A stretch of DNA of 14,437 nucleotides from Marinospirillum sp. (GCA_007119985.1 SKOQ01000206.1:1-14437), one strand, 5' to 3'; shown: positions 1-7,666, counted from the first letter of the stretch. Translations and numbers: made by a program. The notes: generated from the letters alone by a model not told the origin.

Positions 1-30
1 AGGAGGCGGTTGATCTATTTGAGCCTGAGC

Positions 31-1437
31 TTAAACAGAGTAGTACATATCAAACTCAACTGGGTGAGTTGTCATGTTCAGGCGGTTCACTTCTTCCATC
101 TTCAGATCGATGAAGGCATCGAGCATATCGTCAGTGAAAACGCCGCCACGGGTTAAGAACTCGCGGTCTGCTTTCAGGGCTTCAAGAGCTTCCAGCAGGC
201 TGCTGGCAACTTGTGGTACCTGAGCCGCCTCTTCTGGTGGCAGGTCATAGAGGTTTTTATCCATCGCATCGCCAGGATGAATTTTGTTCTGGATACCATC
301 TAAGCCAGCCATCAGTAGTGCAGCAAAGCACAGGTAGGGGTTGGCACCTGGATCAGGGAAGCGCGTTTCGATACGGCGTGCTTTCGGGCTGCTGACGTAA
401 GGAATACGGATTGAAGCCGAACGGTTTTTCGCTGAGTAGGCCAGCATTACAGGGGCTTCAAAGCCAGGAACCAGACGCTTGTAAGAGTTGGTCAGCGGGT
501 TGGTGATCGCATTCAGCGCCTTAGCGTGCTTGATGATACCGCCAATATAGTAGAGGGCCATTTCCGACAGGCCGCCGTAGCTGTCACCAGAGAAAAGGTT
601 GACGCCATCTTTAGACAGTGACTGGTGAACGTGCATACCTGAGCCGTTATCGCCAACCAGAGGCTTGGGCATAAAGGTAGCGGTTTTACCAAAGGCGTGC
701 GCGACATTGTGGACGCAGTATTTCAAGCGCTGCACTTCGTCAGCTTTTTTGACCAAGGTGTTAAAGGCGACACCGATCTCACACTGGTTAGCAGTCGCGA
801 CTTCGTGGTGATGCACCTCGATTTTCAAGCCCATTGCGGTCATGGCATTACACATGGCGCCGCGGATTTCGTGTGAGGAGTCAACAGGTGGTACGGGGAA
901 GTAGCCGCCTTTCACGCGTGGGCGGTGGCCCATGTTGCCGCCTTCGATGGTGGCATCAGAAGACCAAGCTGCTTCTTCGGAGTTGATATGGTAAGAGGCA
1001 CCAGAGATGTCTTGCTTCCATTTCACATCATCGAAGATAAAGAATTCAGGCTCTGGACCAAAGAAGGCGGTATCTGCAATGCCGGTCGATTTGAGATATT
1101 CTTCAGCGCGCTTAGCCAAAGAGCGAGGATCGCGCTCATAGCCTTGCATGGTGGCTGGTTCAATGATGTCGCACTGCAGAATCAGGGTGGCTTCATCGGT
1201 AAAAGGATCCAGCACAGCAGAAGAGTCATCTGGGCGCATGATCATGTCTGATTCGTTAATGCCCTTCCAGCCGCCAACAGATGAACCATCGAACATCTGG
1301 CCGCTTTCGAAAAACTCTTCGTCAACAGAAGAGGCAGGAATGGTGACATGCTGCTCCTTACCGCGTGCGTCGGTGAAACGCAGATCAATCCACTTGACGT
1401 CGTGCTCTTTAATAATAGAAAGACTCTTCTCAGACAT
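31..1437 (-). CDS. glnA: Glutamine synthetase type I, adenylylation-regulated
   Basis: Makes glutamine from glutamate, ammonia and ATP in the cytoplasm as a dodecamer; it is the main entry point for ammonia. The protein has 468 residues, as expected for the bacterial GSI-beta form. Visible landmarks are FDGSS near residue 50, the metal ligands E129, E131, E212, E220, H269 and E357, catalytic loop E327, substrate contact R359, and the adenylylation tyrosine Y397 in NLYDLPPEE. These positions coincide with the classical enteric numbering. I chose the ATG at 1437 over the one at 1449, because the GGAGG overlapping the upstream ATG is a well-spaced ribosome binding site for MSEKSL. The gene is divergent from typA, as in E. 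coli. Y397 implies control by GlnE/GlnB-type adenylylation, and the upstream sigma-54/NtrC sites imply nitrogen-regulated transcription. No terminator is seen in the 30 bases downstream; glnL/glnG would be looked for beyond the edge. Confidence 0.98.
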   Translation of the reverse strand: MSEKSLSIIKEHDVKWIDLRFTDARGKEQHVTIPASSVDEEFFESGQMFDGSSVGGWKGINESDMIMRPDDSSAVLDPFTDEATLILQCDIIEPATMQGYERDPRSLAKRAEEYLKSTGIADTAFFGPEPEFFIFDDVKWKQDISGASYHINSEEAAWSSDATIEGGNMGHRPRVKGGYFPVPPVDSSHEIRGAMCNAMTAMGLKIEVHHHEVATANQCEIGVAFNTLVKKADEVQRLKYCVHNVAHAFGKTATFMPKPLVGDNGSGMHVHQSLSKDGVNLFSGDSYGGLSEMALYYIGGIIKHAKALNAITNPLTNSYKRLVPGFEAPVMLAYSAKNRSASIRIPYVSSPKARRIETRFPDPGANPYLCFAALLMAGLDGIQNKIHPGDAMDKNLYDLPPEEAAQVPQVASSLLEALEALKADREFLTRGGVFTDDMLDAFIDLKMEEVNRLNMTTHPVEFDMYYSV

Positions 1438-1549
1438 AATCGCCTCCATCGTTTGGCGTTGGGTAAAACAAGTGATAGAAACACAAGTTCTGTTATAGCG
1501 TGCCCTGTTATGGGGATACGGAAGCAGCTTGCGTTGTTAGACAAGATTA

Positions 1550-1565
1550 AGCAAGCTCTGTGCCA
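1550..1565 (-). promoter_or_regulatory. Sigma-54 (RpoN) promoter of glnA
   Basis: Read on the minus strand the site is TGGCAC-AGAGC-TTGCT, matching the RpoN consensus TGGCAC-N5-TTGCW with invariant GG at -24 and GC at -12 in the correct spacing. It starts almost identically to enteric glnAp2 as I remember it (TGGCACAGA). Predicted transcription start is near 1539, giving a leader of about 100 nt before the glnA ATG at 1437. With NtrC-like boxes upstream, this implies induction under nitrogen limitation. The match is direct; use in the cell is inferred. Confidence 0.88.
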
Positions 1566-1681
1566 AAATGGCAGGCTGCTCTTTTTTGCCCCTCTTTTGC
1601 GCGTGAAAGCGCCTCAAATCAGGCCGCTTTGCAGGCGCTGAGCTTCAAGATGAAGCAAAAGCCTTTTTTTGCCCCTGTGCG

Positions 1682-1700
1682 GCGCACCTTTTTAAGGCTT
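1682..1700 (-). promoter_or_regulatory. NtrC-binding-like site, promoter-proximal
   Basis: The plus-strand sequence is a GCGCACC half site, a five-T centre and an AAGGC half. It shares 12 of 19 positions with the stronger box at 1712-1730 and resembles the NtrC consensus TGCACC-N5-GGTGCA mainly in its left half. It is centred about 152 bp upstream of the predicted glnA sigma-54 start and exactly 30 bp (three helical turns) from the distal box, which suits cooperative NtrC binding. Weak on its own; the paired spacing is the main support. Confidence 0.5.
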
Positions 1701-1711
1701 TTCTCTTCTTG

Positions 1712-1730
1712 TTGCACCAATATAGGGCTT
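1712..1730 (-). promoter_or_regulatory. NtrC-binding-like site, distal
   Basis: The plus-strand sequence begins TTGCACCAATAT and continues AGGGCTT. It is close to the high-affinity enteric NtrC site upstream of glnA (TTGCACCAACATGGTGC as I recall it) and carries an intact TGCACCA half site. It lies about 182 bp upstream of the predicted sigma-54 transcription start, somewhat further than the E. coli sites near -108 and -140 but within enhancer range. Confidence 0.62.
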
Positions 1731-1796
1731 TTATGGCTTCTTGCCAAAAAAATCCAGCGATGGGTTAAAAAACTATTCCTGTCATGCTTGAAGCGT

Positions 1797-1802
1797 TATA
1801 CT
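1797..1802 (+). promoter_or_regulatory. Candidate -10 element for typA
   Basis: TATACT matches five of six bases of the sigma-70 -10 hexamer and lies 95 bp before the typA GTG. No good -35 is found at 16-18 bp spacing, and there is no extended TGn motif, so this is a tentative assignment. A transcript starting near 1809 would have a T-rich, structured leader of about 80 nt. Confidence 0.35.
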
Positions 1803-1868
1803 GTTTCGCCCTTTTTTTTAGGTTGGCCGGGCGCGTTCATATCGGGCAGGCCTCCTTTTCGACTACTT

Positions 1869-1885
1869 CCGGCTAAGCCGGGGAG
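1869..1885 (+). promoter_or_regulatory. Hairpin overlapping the typA ribosome binding site
   Basis: CCGGC-TAA-GCCGG (1869-1881) is a perfect five-pair hairpin whose 3' arm runs into the GGGGAG Shine-Dalgarno sequence at 1880-1885. The GTG start of typA follows six bases later. Folding would hide the first two bases of the Shine-Dalgarno sequence. Together with the non-ATG start this may tune translation; whether it does is unknown. Confidence 0.45.
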
Positions 1886-1891
1886 CTGCTT

Positions 1892-3706
1892 GTGATAGAA
1901 AAACTTCGTAATATTGCCATTATCGCTCACGTTGACCATGGAAAGACGACTCTGGTTGATAAACTCCTGAAGCAATCAGGTACCTTGGATCGCCGTGAAG
2001 CTGAAAATGAGCGCGTCATGGATTCCAACGATCAAGAAAAAGAGCGCGGCATTACTATTTTGGCGAAGAATACCGCCATCAGCTGGAATGACTACCGTAT
2101 CAACATCATCGACACCCCTGGGCACGCCGACTTCGGTGGTGAGGTGGAGCGAGTACTGTCGATGGTCGATTCAGTGCTGCTGATTGTGGATGCGATGGAT
2201 GGCCCGATGCCACAAACGCGTTTTGTGACGCAAAAAGCCTTTGCGCGTGGCCTGAAGCCGATCGTGGTTATTAACAAGATTGACCGTCCTGGTGCACGTC
2301 CTGATTGGGTTGTGGATCAAGTCTTTGATCTGTTCGCCAACCTAGATGCCACTGAAGAACAGTTGGACTTCCCCATCATCTACGCTTCTGCATTGAATGG
2401 TATTGCTGGGGACGACCCAGAAAATATGGCAGAAGATATGACGCCGCTCTTCCAAGCGATTGTGGATCTGGTCCCCCCTCCTGCGGTGGATCCTGAAGGG
2501 GCGTTCCAGATGCAGATCTCTGCGTTGGATTACTCTAGCTATGTTGGCGTTATTGGTGTCGGCCGCATCACGCGTGGTCGCGCTCTGCCAAACCAGCAGG
2601 TGATCGTGATCGATCGTGAAGGTAAGCAGCGTAAAGCCAAAATTGGTCAGGTGATGACCTATCACGGCTTGCAGCGCAATGAGTCACCAGAAGGTGCTGA
2701 AGCCGGTGATATCGTGTGTATCACGGGTGTTGATCCCCTGTATATCTCCGATACCCTGTGCGATCCAGCAACACCTGAAGCCATGCCTGCACTGAGCGTT
2801 GATGAGCCAACAGTGACCATGACCTTCCAGGTCAATAACTCGCCTTTTGCTGGTAAAGATGGCAAGTTCGTGACCAGTCGTAATATTAAAGAGCGCCTAG
2901 AGAAAGAGCTGGTTCACAACGTTGCACTGCGCGTTGAAGAAACCGACAGCCCTGATCGTTTCCGTGTTTCTGGTCGTGGCGAGCTGCACCTTTCTGTTTT
3001 GATCGAAACCATGCGTCGTGAAGGTTTTGAGTTGGGTGTGTCGCGTCCTGAGGTCATCATTCGTGAAATTGATGGCGTCAAGCAAGAGCCCTATGAAGAG
3101 CTCATTGTTGATATCGAAGAGCAAAATCAAGGTTCGATCATGGAAGAGCTGGGCAAGCGTAAAGCTCGCTTGACCAACATGAATCCGGATGGCAAGGGGC
3201 GTATTCGTCTGGACTTTATCATCCCTTCACGGGGTTTGATCGGCTTCCGTAACCAGTTTATGACGCTGACTTCAGGTACAGGTATTCTGACCAGTATCTT
3301 TGATCACTATGGTCCGTTGGCAGAAGGTTCAGTCGACCACCGTGTCAATGGTGTGTTGGTCTCGATGTGTGCCGGCAAGGTCTTGGCTTATGCCTTAACC
3401 ACCTTACAGGATCGTGGTCGTTTGTTTGTGGGTCCAGGTGTTGAGGTTTATGAAGGGATGATCGTGGGTATTAACTCGCGTGATAACGACATGGTCGTGA
3501 ATCCCACTAAAGCCAAGAAACTGGATAACATGCGTGCCTCAGGCAACGATGAAACCATTCAGTTGACGCCACCGGTGAAGTTTAGCTTGGAGCAGGCGCT
3601 TGAGTTTATCGATGATGATGAACTGGTCGAAGTGACGCCGAACTTTATCCGTATGCGTAAGCGTTTCTTGACTGAAAACGAGCGTAAGCGCGCCAGCAAG
3701 AACTGA
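1892..3706 (+). CDS. typA: Ribosome-associated translational GTPase TypA/BipA
   Basis: EF-G-like GTPase that binds the ribosome and helps 50S assembly and stress adaptation, notably in the cold. The 604 residues match the usual length of about 605. GTPase motifs are in order: G1 AHVDHGKTT at 12-20, G2 around RGITI at 52-56, G3 DTPGH at 74-78, G4 NKID at 128-131 and G5 SAL near 166-168. EF-G-type domains and the TypA-specific C-terminal domain follow (SRGLIGFR, NMRASG and the acidic EFIDDDELVEVTP). The start is GTG, supported by GGGGAG upstream and by MIEKLRNIAIIAHVDHGKTT, which aligns with family N-termini from residue 1. It is divergent from glnA, as in E. coli, and followed by a strong terminator, so it is probably monocistronic. 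Confidence 0.98.
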   Translation: MIEKLRNIAIIAHVDHGKTTLVDKLLKQSGTLDRREAENERVMDSNDQEKERGITILAKNTAISWNDYRINIIDTPGHADFGGEVERVLSMVDSVLLIVDAMDGPMPQTRFVTQKAFARGLKPIVVINKIDRPGARPDWVVDQVFDLFANLDATEEQLDFPIIYASALNGIAGDDPENMAEDMTPLFQAIVDLVPPPAVDPEGAFQMQISALDYSSYVGVIGVGRITRGRALPNQQVIVIDREGKQRKAKIGQVMTYHGLQRNESPEGAEAGDIVCITGVDPLYISDTLCDPATPEAMPALSVDEPTVTMTFQVNNSPFAGKDGKFVTSRNIKERLEKELVHNVALRVEETDSPDRFRVSGRGELHLSVLIETMRREGFELGVSRPEVIIREIDGVKQEPYEELIVDIEEQNQGSIMEELGKRKARLTNMNPDGKGRIRLDFIIPSRGLIGFRNQFMTLTSGTGILTSIFDHYGPLAEGSVDHRVNGVLVSMCAGKVLAYALTTLQDRGRLFVGPGVEVYEGMIVGINSRDNDMVVNPTKAKKLDNMRASGNDETIQLTPPVKFSLEQALEFIDDDELVEVTPNFIRMRKRFLTENERKRASKN

Positions 3707-3732
3707 TTGATCCACTGAAGATCAAGAAGACC

Positions 3733-3763
3733 AAAAGAGCAGCTGCGAAGCTGCTCTTTTTTT
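3733..3763 (+). terminator. Rho-independent terminator of typA, possibly bidirectional
   Basis: A 12-bp perfect stem, AAAAGAGCAGCT with AGCTGCTCTTTT, closes a GCGA tetraloop of the GNRA type. It is followed by an uninterrupted T run to 3763. It lies 27 bp after the typA stop and 24 bp beyond the mnmC stop on the other strand. The minus-strand version ends in only four Ts, so termination of mnmC transcripts is plausible but weaker. Confidence 0.9.
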
Positions 3764-3786
3764 ATTTGCGGTGGGGCGGGCTGTTG

Positions 3787-5787
3787 TTAGTCTGGCGATG
3801 TGCTTGCTGTTTTCTGGCGGCGTTTCAGAGCGCGCAGAATAAAGCGTGCGGGGTTGAGGTGTTCAAGTAGGCTGGTATCGATCGGCAGCGGATCACCGAG
3901 CATTTGGCTGGCTAGGAGCTCTGCAGACAGGGGAATGCTGGCTAGGCCGCGAGAACCATGCCCGGTGTTGATCCATAACCCTGGGTAGTGGTGGGGTTCA
4001 GTTAAGCCGCTTCCCAAAGGATCAGCCTGTTGCCATGGCTGTTCTTGGGGGGCTGGACCGACAAGAGGAAGATAGTCTGGCGTACTACAGCGTAAGCCTG
4101 CACGACCACGCAGCTGGCCAACATCCATATCACTCATATCCAGCAGATCAGGCAGAGTCGCATCGAGCATGGTGAGATTGGCAAGATGGTCCTCCTCGCG
4201 CAAGTCGCAATCGAGTTGGTGTAGATCAAAAGTAGCACCAAAGCTCAGCAGATCATCCAGTGGTGGCGTGATGTAGCCCGTGCCGCAGACCACTGTATTG
4301 GGGCTGCTCAGTGGATGGCCTTCTGTCGGCAAGAGTGTCACTTGGCCGCGAATGGGTTTGATGGGCAGCCAGGCGGTTTGCTCTAACTGAGTCATGGCAT
4401 GACCTGAGGCCAGCACCACCTGATCATAGAAGCTGGCCTTTGTGCCGCTGGTCACCTGCCAGCCTTGGTTAATCGGGTCATACTCAAGCTGCTCAATAGG
4501 GTGCTGGGTGAAGACGCGCATCTGATGATCTAACTTGGCGAGCTGCTTACACAAGGCTTGCGGTCGGACCCAGCCAGCGCGAGGGTAAAACAGGCCGGTA
4601 TGTTCAATGCGGGTTTCAGCCAGATCGCTGGCCTCACGGGCATCAACTGGACGCACTAGCTCTGTCGGCAGATGAAAAGCCTCCAAAAAGCGGGCCTGGC
4701 GCTGGGCTTCTTCTGCTGAATGCGCCAGTTGTAGGACGCCACATTGCCGCCACAGGCTTTGGGTGGGGTCTCGCTTTTCTAGCCAGCGCCGTGAGAACTC
4801 TAAGCCAGTCAAATAAAAGCGACTGGCGGGAGTGTTACTGGCGGCCAATTTAATATAAAGCACACCTTGGTGGTTGCCTGAGCCACCTGAGGCGACTTCT
4901 TCTGCCTCATAGATGTCCACTTGGCAGCCTTTTTTAGTGAGTGCAAAGGCCGTGCTGAGGCCAGCTAAACCCGCACCGATCACTGCAATCTTTTGCGCTG
5001 ACTGAGGTGCAGGCAGGCTGAAAGCCGCTTGTGAGGTCAGGGGGTGGACTTCCCCCTGATACTGGCCGCAGAGCATTTCTCTTTTGCGCCCGAATCCGGG
5101 AACCTTCTGAATACTGAACCCTGCATCGATCAATCCACGCTTGACCAGCCCTGCACTGGTGAAGGTCGCAAAGGTGGTCTGCGCATGGCTGGCGCGTGCG
5201 AGGGCGGCGAAAAGATCGGCTGTCCACATTGCTGGATTTTTGCTTGGCGCGAAACCATCTAAACACCAAGCGTCCACGCGTGCGTGAAGTTGTTGCAGGT
5301 TGGTGGCGGCATCGCCGAGGAGTAGATCAAGGGTAATGCGGGGGTGAACCTGTAAGCGGTGAAAACCGCTGATCGGTAGCGGGTAGGCATCACGCAGTCT
5401 TTTGGCCTCTTCGCAAAGTTGAGGCCAGTGGCTATGAGCCTGTTCTAGATCCGCTGGCGTCAGTGGTAAAAGCTCGGTGCTGACCCAGTGCAAACGGGCT
5501 GTTGCTGGGGCGCTCGCCAAGAACTTTTGCTGTGCAAGCAGAAAGTTGAGTCCAGTACCAAAGCCGGTTTCACCCACCACAAAAGCGCGCCGTTCCGACC
5601 AGTTGAGCCAGCGCTCAGGTAGGTGATTGTGCGTTAAAAAGACATGCTCTGCCTCTTCAAGACCTTGATCGCGTGTAAAGTACACATCATCAAAGCGGCG
5701 TGAGACAGGGGTCGCATTTTGCCATTGCAATGAAGGCGCAGTGAGGTGTTCTGGCCTTAAGCAGCTGGGTGCTGTGGGTGAGCTCAT
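3787..5787 (-). CDS. mnmC: Bifunctional tRNA mnm5U34 biosynthesis enzyme MnmC
   Basis: Completes mnm5(s2)U34 of tRNAs for Lys, Glu, Gln and others. The C-terminal FAD oxidase removes the carboxymethyl group from cmnm5U; the N-terminal SAM methyltransferase then methylates nm5U. The protein has 666 residues against 668 in E. coli. The methyltransferase domain carries TPVSRRFDDVYF at 26-37, the SAM loop GETGFGTGLNF at 72-82, VDAWCLDGFAPSKNP at 171-185 and GFGRKREMLCG at 231-241. The oxidase domain begins with the dinucleotide-binding loop GAGLAG at 271-276. The reading frame stays open 48 codons further upstream, but that stretch overlaps yciI and matches no MnmC sequence. The ATG at 5787, preceded by GGAG, is the true start. 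It follows yciI by 19 bp, so the two are probably cotranscribed. The twin tRNA-Lys(UUU) genes in this window encode one of its substrates. Confidence 0.97.
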   Translation of the reverse strand: MSSPTAPSCLRPEHLTAPSLQWQNATPVSRRFDDVYFTRDQGLEEAEHVFLTHNHLPERWLNWSERRAFVVGETGFGTGLNFLLAQQKFLASAPATARLHWVSTELLPLTPADLEQAHSHWPQLCEEAKRLRDAYPLPISGFHRLQVHPRITLDLLLGDAATNLQQLHARVDAWCLDGFAPSKNPAMWTADLFAALARASHAQTTFATFTSAGLVKRGLIDAGFSIQKVPGFGRKREMLCGQYQGEVHPLTSQAAFSLPAPQSAQKIAVIGAGLAGLSTAFALTKKGCQVDIYEAEEVASGGSGNHQGVLYIKLAASNTPASRFYLTGLEFSRRWLEKRDPTQSLWRQCGVLQLAHSAEEAQRQARFLEAFHLPTELVRPVDAREASDLAETRIEHTGLFYPRAGWVRPQALCKQLAKLDHQMRVFTQHPIEQLEYDPINQGWQVTSGTKASFYDQVVLASGHAMTQLEQTAWLPIKPIRGQVTLLPTEGHPLSSPNTVVCGTGYITPPLDDLLSFGATFDLHQLDCDLREEDHLANLTMLDATLPDLLDMSDMDVGQLRGRAGLRCSTPDYLPLVGPAPQEQPWQQADPLGSGLTEPHHYPGLWINTGHGSRGLASIPLSAELLASQMLGDPLPIDTSLLEHLNPARFILRALKRRQKTASTSPD

Positions 5788-5806
5788 CTGCGGGACTCCA
5801 AGAAAA

Positions 5807-6109
5807 CTATTGTGGGAAAACCTTTTTAAAGGGTTTGACGTCAACTGAGTCATAGACGCCAGCCAGCATATAGGGATCAGCTGCGGCCCAAGCCTGCGCC
5901 GCTTCGAGGTTTTCAAATTCGGCAACAACAAGGCTACCGGTGAAACCTGCGGAGCCTGGGTTATCGCTGTCGATGGCAGGGTGCGGGCCGGCCAGTAAAA
6001 GACGACCTTGATCTTGTAAGGCTTCGAGGCGAGCCAAATGGTCTGGGCGGGCAGCTAAGCGCGCTTCAAGACTGTCAGGGCGGTCGGTACAGATCAGAGC
6101 ATAAAACAT
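5807..6109 (-). CDS. yciI: YciI family protein
   Basis: A 100-residue protein very like E. coli YciI (98 residues), a small ferredoxin-like alpha/beta fold related to EthD and muconolactone isomerase-type proteins. Family marks are HLARLEALQDQGRLLLAGPHP at about 24-44, AIDSDNPGSAGFTGS, the FENLEAAQAWAAADPY block and the C-terminal VDVKPFKKVF. A His/Asp pair in this family has been proposed as an active site, but the physiological reaction of YciI is not settled. It is the first gene of a likely two-gene unit with mnmC (19-bp gap). GGAG upstream supports the start at 6109. It is divergent from rnm across 62 bp. Confidence 0.92.
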   Translation of the reverse strand: MFYALICTDRPDSLEARLAARPDHLARLEALQDQGRLLLAGPHPAIDSDNPGSAGFTGSLVVAEFENLEAAQAWAAADPYMLAGVYDSVDVKPFKKVFPQ

Positions 6110-6171
6110 CAGGCGATCTCCAAGTAAAAATGTTAATCTAGAGGCTATTCTTCCTTATTTGACATCATTAT
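6110..6171. promoter_or_regulatory. Divergent yciI / rnm promoter region
   Basis: These 62 bp must hold the start signals for both yciI-mnmC and the rnm cluster. On the minus strand a perfect TATAAT (6172-6167, overlapping the rnm ATG) could serve yciI, but no recognisable -35 sits at the right distance. On the plus strand TATTCT at 6146-6151 is a weak -10 candidate for rnm. The perfect TTGACA at 6159-6164 is too close to the rnm start to act as its -35. No Shine-Dalgarno sequence precedes rnm. Confidence 0.4.
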
Positions 6172-7029
6172 ATGCCCCTTTTGAACTCCCAGTGTGATTA
6201 TCACTTTCATTCCACCGCTTCGGATGGTCAGCTGAGTCCGAGTGAAGTGATACAGCTGGCTGCTGAACGTGGTTTAAAAGAAGTCGCACTGACTGATCAT
6301 GACACCTTTGCTGGCGTAGATGAAGCCCAGCAGCAAGCCCAGCAGCTGGGTATGCATTTGATTCCAGGCATGGAGTTTTCTTGTCTCTGGTCGGGTGTGA
6401 CCATCCATCTAGTGGCGCTTTGGCCGCAAGGCTTGACGTCCAGTGCGCTCGAAATCGAAACCAGCCAGAATCAAGCGCGCTGGGCTCGAGCAGAGCGAAT
6501 TATTGAGCGCTTGAATAAGGCGGAGATGCCGATCACCTTGGATCAGGTTTTGTCCTATTCTGCTGGCCATGTTCCAGGTCGCCCGCATTTTGCCGCCTGC
6601 CTTGTCGAGCAAGGCTACAGCAAGAATATGGGCCAAGCATTTCGCCGTTGGCTGGGTGCAGGTAAAATAGCCGATGTGAAAAATGCCTGGGTCGAGCTGG
6701 ATGAAAGTGTGCAGCGTCTAAAAGCAGCGGGGGCGTTGGTCAGTTTGGCGCATCCGCTGCGCTATAAGCTCACACGCAGTAAGCGGCAGCGTTTGATCCA
6801 TGCCTTTTCCCAAGCGGGAGGGCAGGCGTTGGAGCTGGTGAGCGGGCGTCAAGATAGTCAGCAAACAGCCAGCCTGCTGAAAACAGCCAACGCACTCGGT
6901 TTGATCTGTACCTGGGGCAGTGATTTTCATGGGCCGGGCCCTGCCTGTCCAGCACCAGGGATGTATGCCACGTTACCTGAGGCCTGCCAGCCGCTCAGCC
7001 AGGCCACTTCTTGTTTATTCAATGCTTGA
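6172..7029 (+). CDS. rnm: PHP-domain RNase AM / 3',5'-nucleoside bisphosphate phosphatase (YciV/TrpH)
   Basis: A 285-residue PHP phosphoesterase. E. coli Rnm (RNase AM) is a 5'-3' exonuclease that trims the 5' ends of 5S and other rRNAs; the same family hydrolyses pAp-type nucleoside 3',5'-bisphosphates. The metal-binding PHP signature is complete: HFH at 11-13, TDHD at 41-44, GMEFS with E68, H79 in TIHLVAL, AHP with H194, and GSDFHG with D251 and H253. The family motif PGRPH lies at 135-139. The ATG at 6172 places the first motif at residue 11, normal for the family, although no ribosome binding site is visible. It leads a compact cluster and is followed by yciO after 13 bp, the same gene pair as in E. 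coli. Confidence 0.95.
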   Translation: MPLLNSQCDYHFHSTASDGQLSPSEVIQLAAERGLKEVALTDHDTFAGVDEAQQQAQQLGMHLIPGMEFSCLWSGVTIHLVALWPQGLTSSALEIETSQNQARWARAERIIERLNKAEMPITLDQVLSYSAGHVPGRPHFAACLVEQGYSKNMGQAFRRWLGAGKIADVKNAWVELDESVQRLKAAGALVSLAHPLRYKLTRSKRQRLIHAFSQAGGQALELVSGRQDSQQTASLLKTANALGLICTWGSDFHGPGPACPAPGMYATLPEACQPLSQATSCLFNA

Positions 7030-7042
7030 GTCAAGGTGAATC

Positions 7043-7666
7043 ATGAGCCAATTTTTTGAGATCCATCCGGATAATCCCCAGAAGCGCCTGATTCAGCAGG
7101 CGGTCGATATTCTGCGTGCTGGCGGTGTGCTGGCCTACCCCACGGATTCTGCCTATGCGCTGGGCTGCTGTGTGGGCGAAAAGAAAGCCATCGAGCGCAT
7201 TAAGCGCATTCGGGAGCTAGATGATAAGCACAATTTCACCTTGATCTGTGCGGATCTTTCTGAGCTTTCTGTTTACGCTAAGGTGGATAATCAGGTGTTT
7301 CGTATGCTGAAGAACACCACCCCTGGCCCCTATACTTTTATTTTGAATGCAACCAGTGAAGTGCCACGTCTTTTGTTGCATCCTAAGCGGCGCACCATCG
7401 GGCTGCGCGTGCCTGATCACGAGATTACCCGCGCGCTGGTCGCGGAGCTGGGCAGTGCGATGATGAGTGTGACCTTAATCATGCCCGGCGACACCCAGCC
7501 TTTGCATGATGCTGAAGAGATCCGTGAGCAGCTGGCTAAGCTGGTGGATGGCATTATCGATGGTGGTGCTTGTCCGACCGAACCCACCACGGTGGTGAAT
7601 TTATGTACTGGTGTGCCAGAGATAACGCGTGAAGGCCGAGGTGATCTGCGCCCGTTTCAGTCCTAG
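7043..7666 (+). CDS. yciO: YciO, Sua5/YrdC/YwlC-family protein
   Basis: A 207-residue protein nearly colinear with E. coli YciO (206 residues). It has the YrdC fold that binds RNA and nucleotides, related to the threonylcarbamoyl-AMP synthases TsaC and Sua5. Recognisable blocks are MSQFFEIHPDNPQKRLI at the start, YPTDSAYALGC at 32-42, HNFTLICADLSELS, NTTPGPYTFIL, KRRTIGLRVP, PTTVVNL and REGRGDLRPF at the end. YciO is the paralogue whose role is unclear: in E. coli it does not replace the essential TsaC in t6A formation, so calling it a tRNA t6A enzyme would go too far. AAGGTG precedes the ATG. It lies 13 bp after rnm and 29 bp before scpA. Confidence 0.95.
   Translation: MSQFFEIHPDNPQKRLIQQAVDILRAGGVLAYPTDSAYALGCCVGEKKAIERIKRIRELDDKHNFTLICADLSELSVYAKVDNQVFRMLKNTTPGPYTFILNATSEVPRLLLHPKRRTIGLRVPDHEITRALVAELGSAMMSVTLIMPGDTQPLHDAEEIREQLAKLVDGIIDGGACPTEPTTVVNLCTGVPEITREGRGDLRPFQS

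Larger units (their letters stand above)
1438..1891. promoter_or_regulatory. Divergent glnA-typA intergenic region (454 bp)
   Basis: This is the only gene-free stretch longer than 300 bases. Leftward it holds a sigma-54 promoter and two NtrC-like boxes for glnA; a TATAAC hexamer on the minus strand (1497-1492) is a possible sigma-70 element without a convincing -35. Rightward it holds a candidate typA -10 and a structured leader. The middle is rich in T tracts and small hairpins: GCTTCA/TGAAGC at 1642-1656, followed after a short gap by seven Ts, and AGCGCC/GGCGCT arms at 1608-1613 and 1634-1639. A 12-base direct repeat, TTTTTTGCCCCT, occurs at 1582-1593 and 1665-1676. I see no convincing protein gene here. 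Confidence 0.8.

Noticed and set aside
1560..1895. Plus-strand open frame of 111 codons whose stop overlaps the typA GTG
   Set aside because: It covers the sigma-54 promoter start and the NtrC boxes, has no ribosome binding site, resembles no family I know, and is Phe/Cys/Lys-rich as expected from translated T-rich regulatory DNA.
5788..5931. Upstream extension of mnmC by 48 codons
   Set aside because: It overlaps the yciI gene in another frame and matches no MnmC sequence; the ATG at 5787 has its own ribosome binding site and gives the normal length.
6159..6164. Perfect TTGACA before rnm as a -35 box
   Set aside because: It lies eight bases before the start codon, and the sequence at the proper -10 distance is poor and inside the gene.
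7043..7666. Calling yciO the t6A enzyme TsaC
   Set aside because: Length, N-terminus and gene neighbours match YciO closely; the paralogue TsaC is shorter and differs in its opening motifs.
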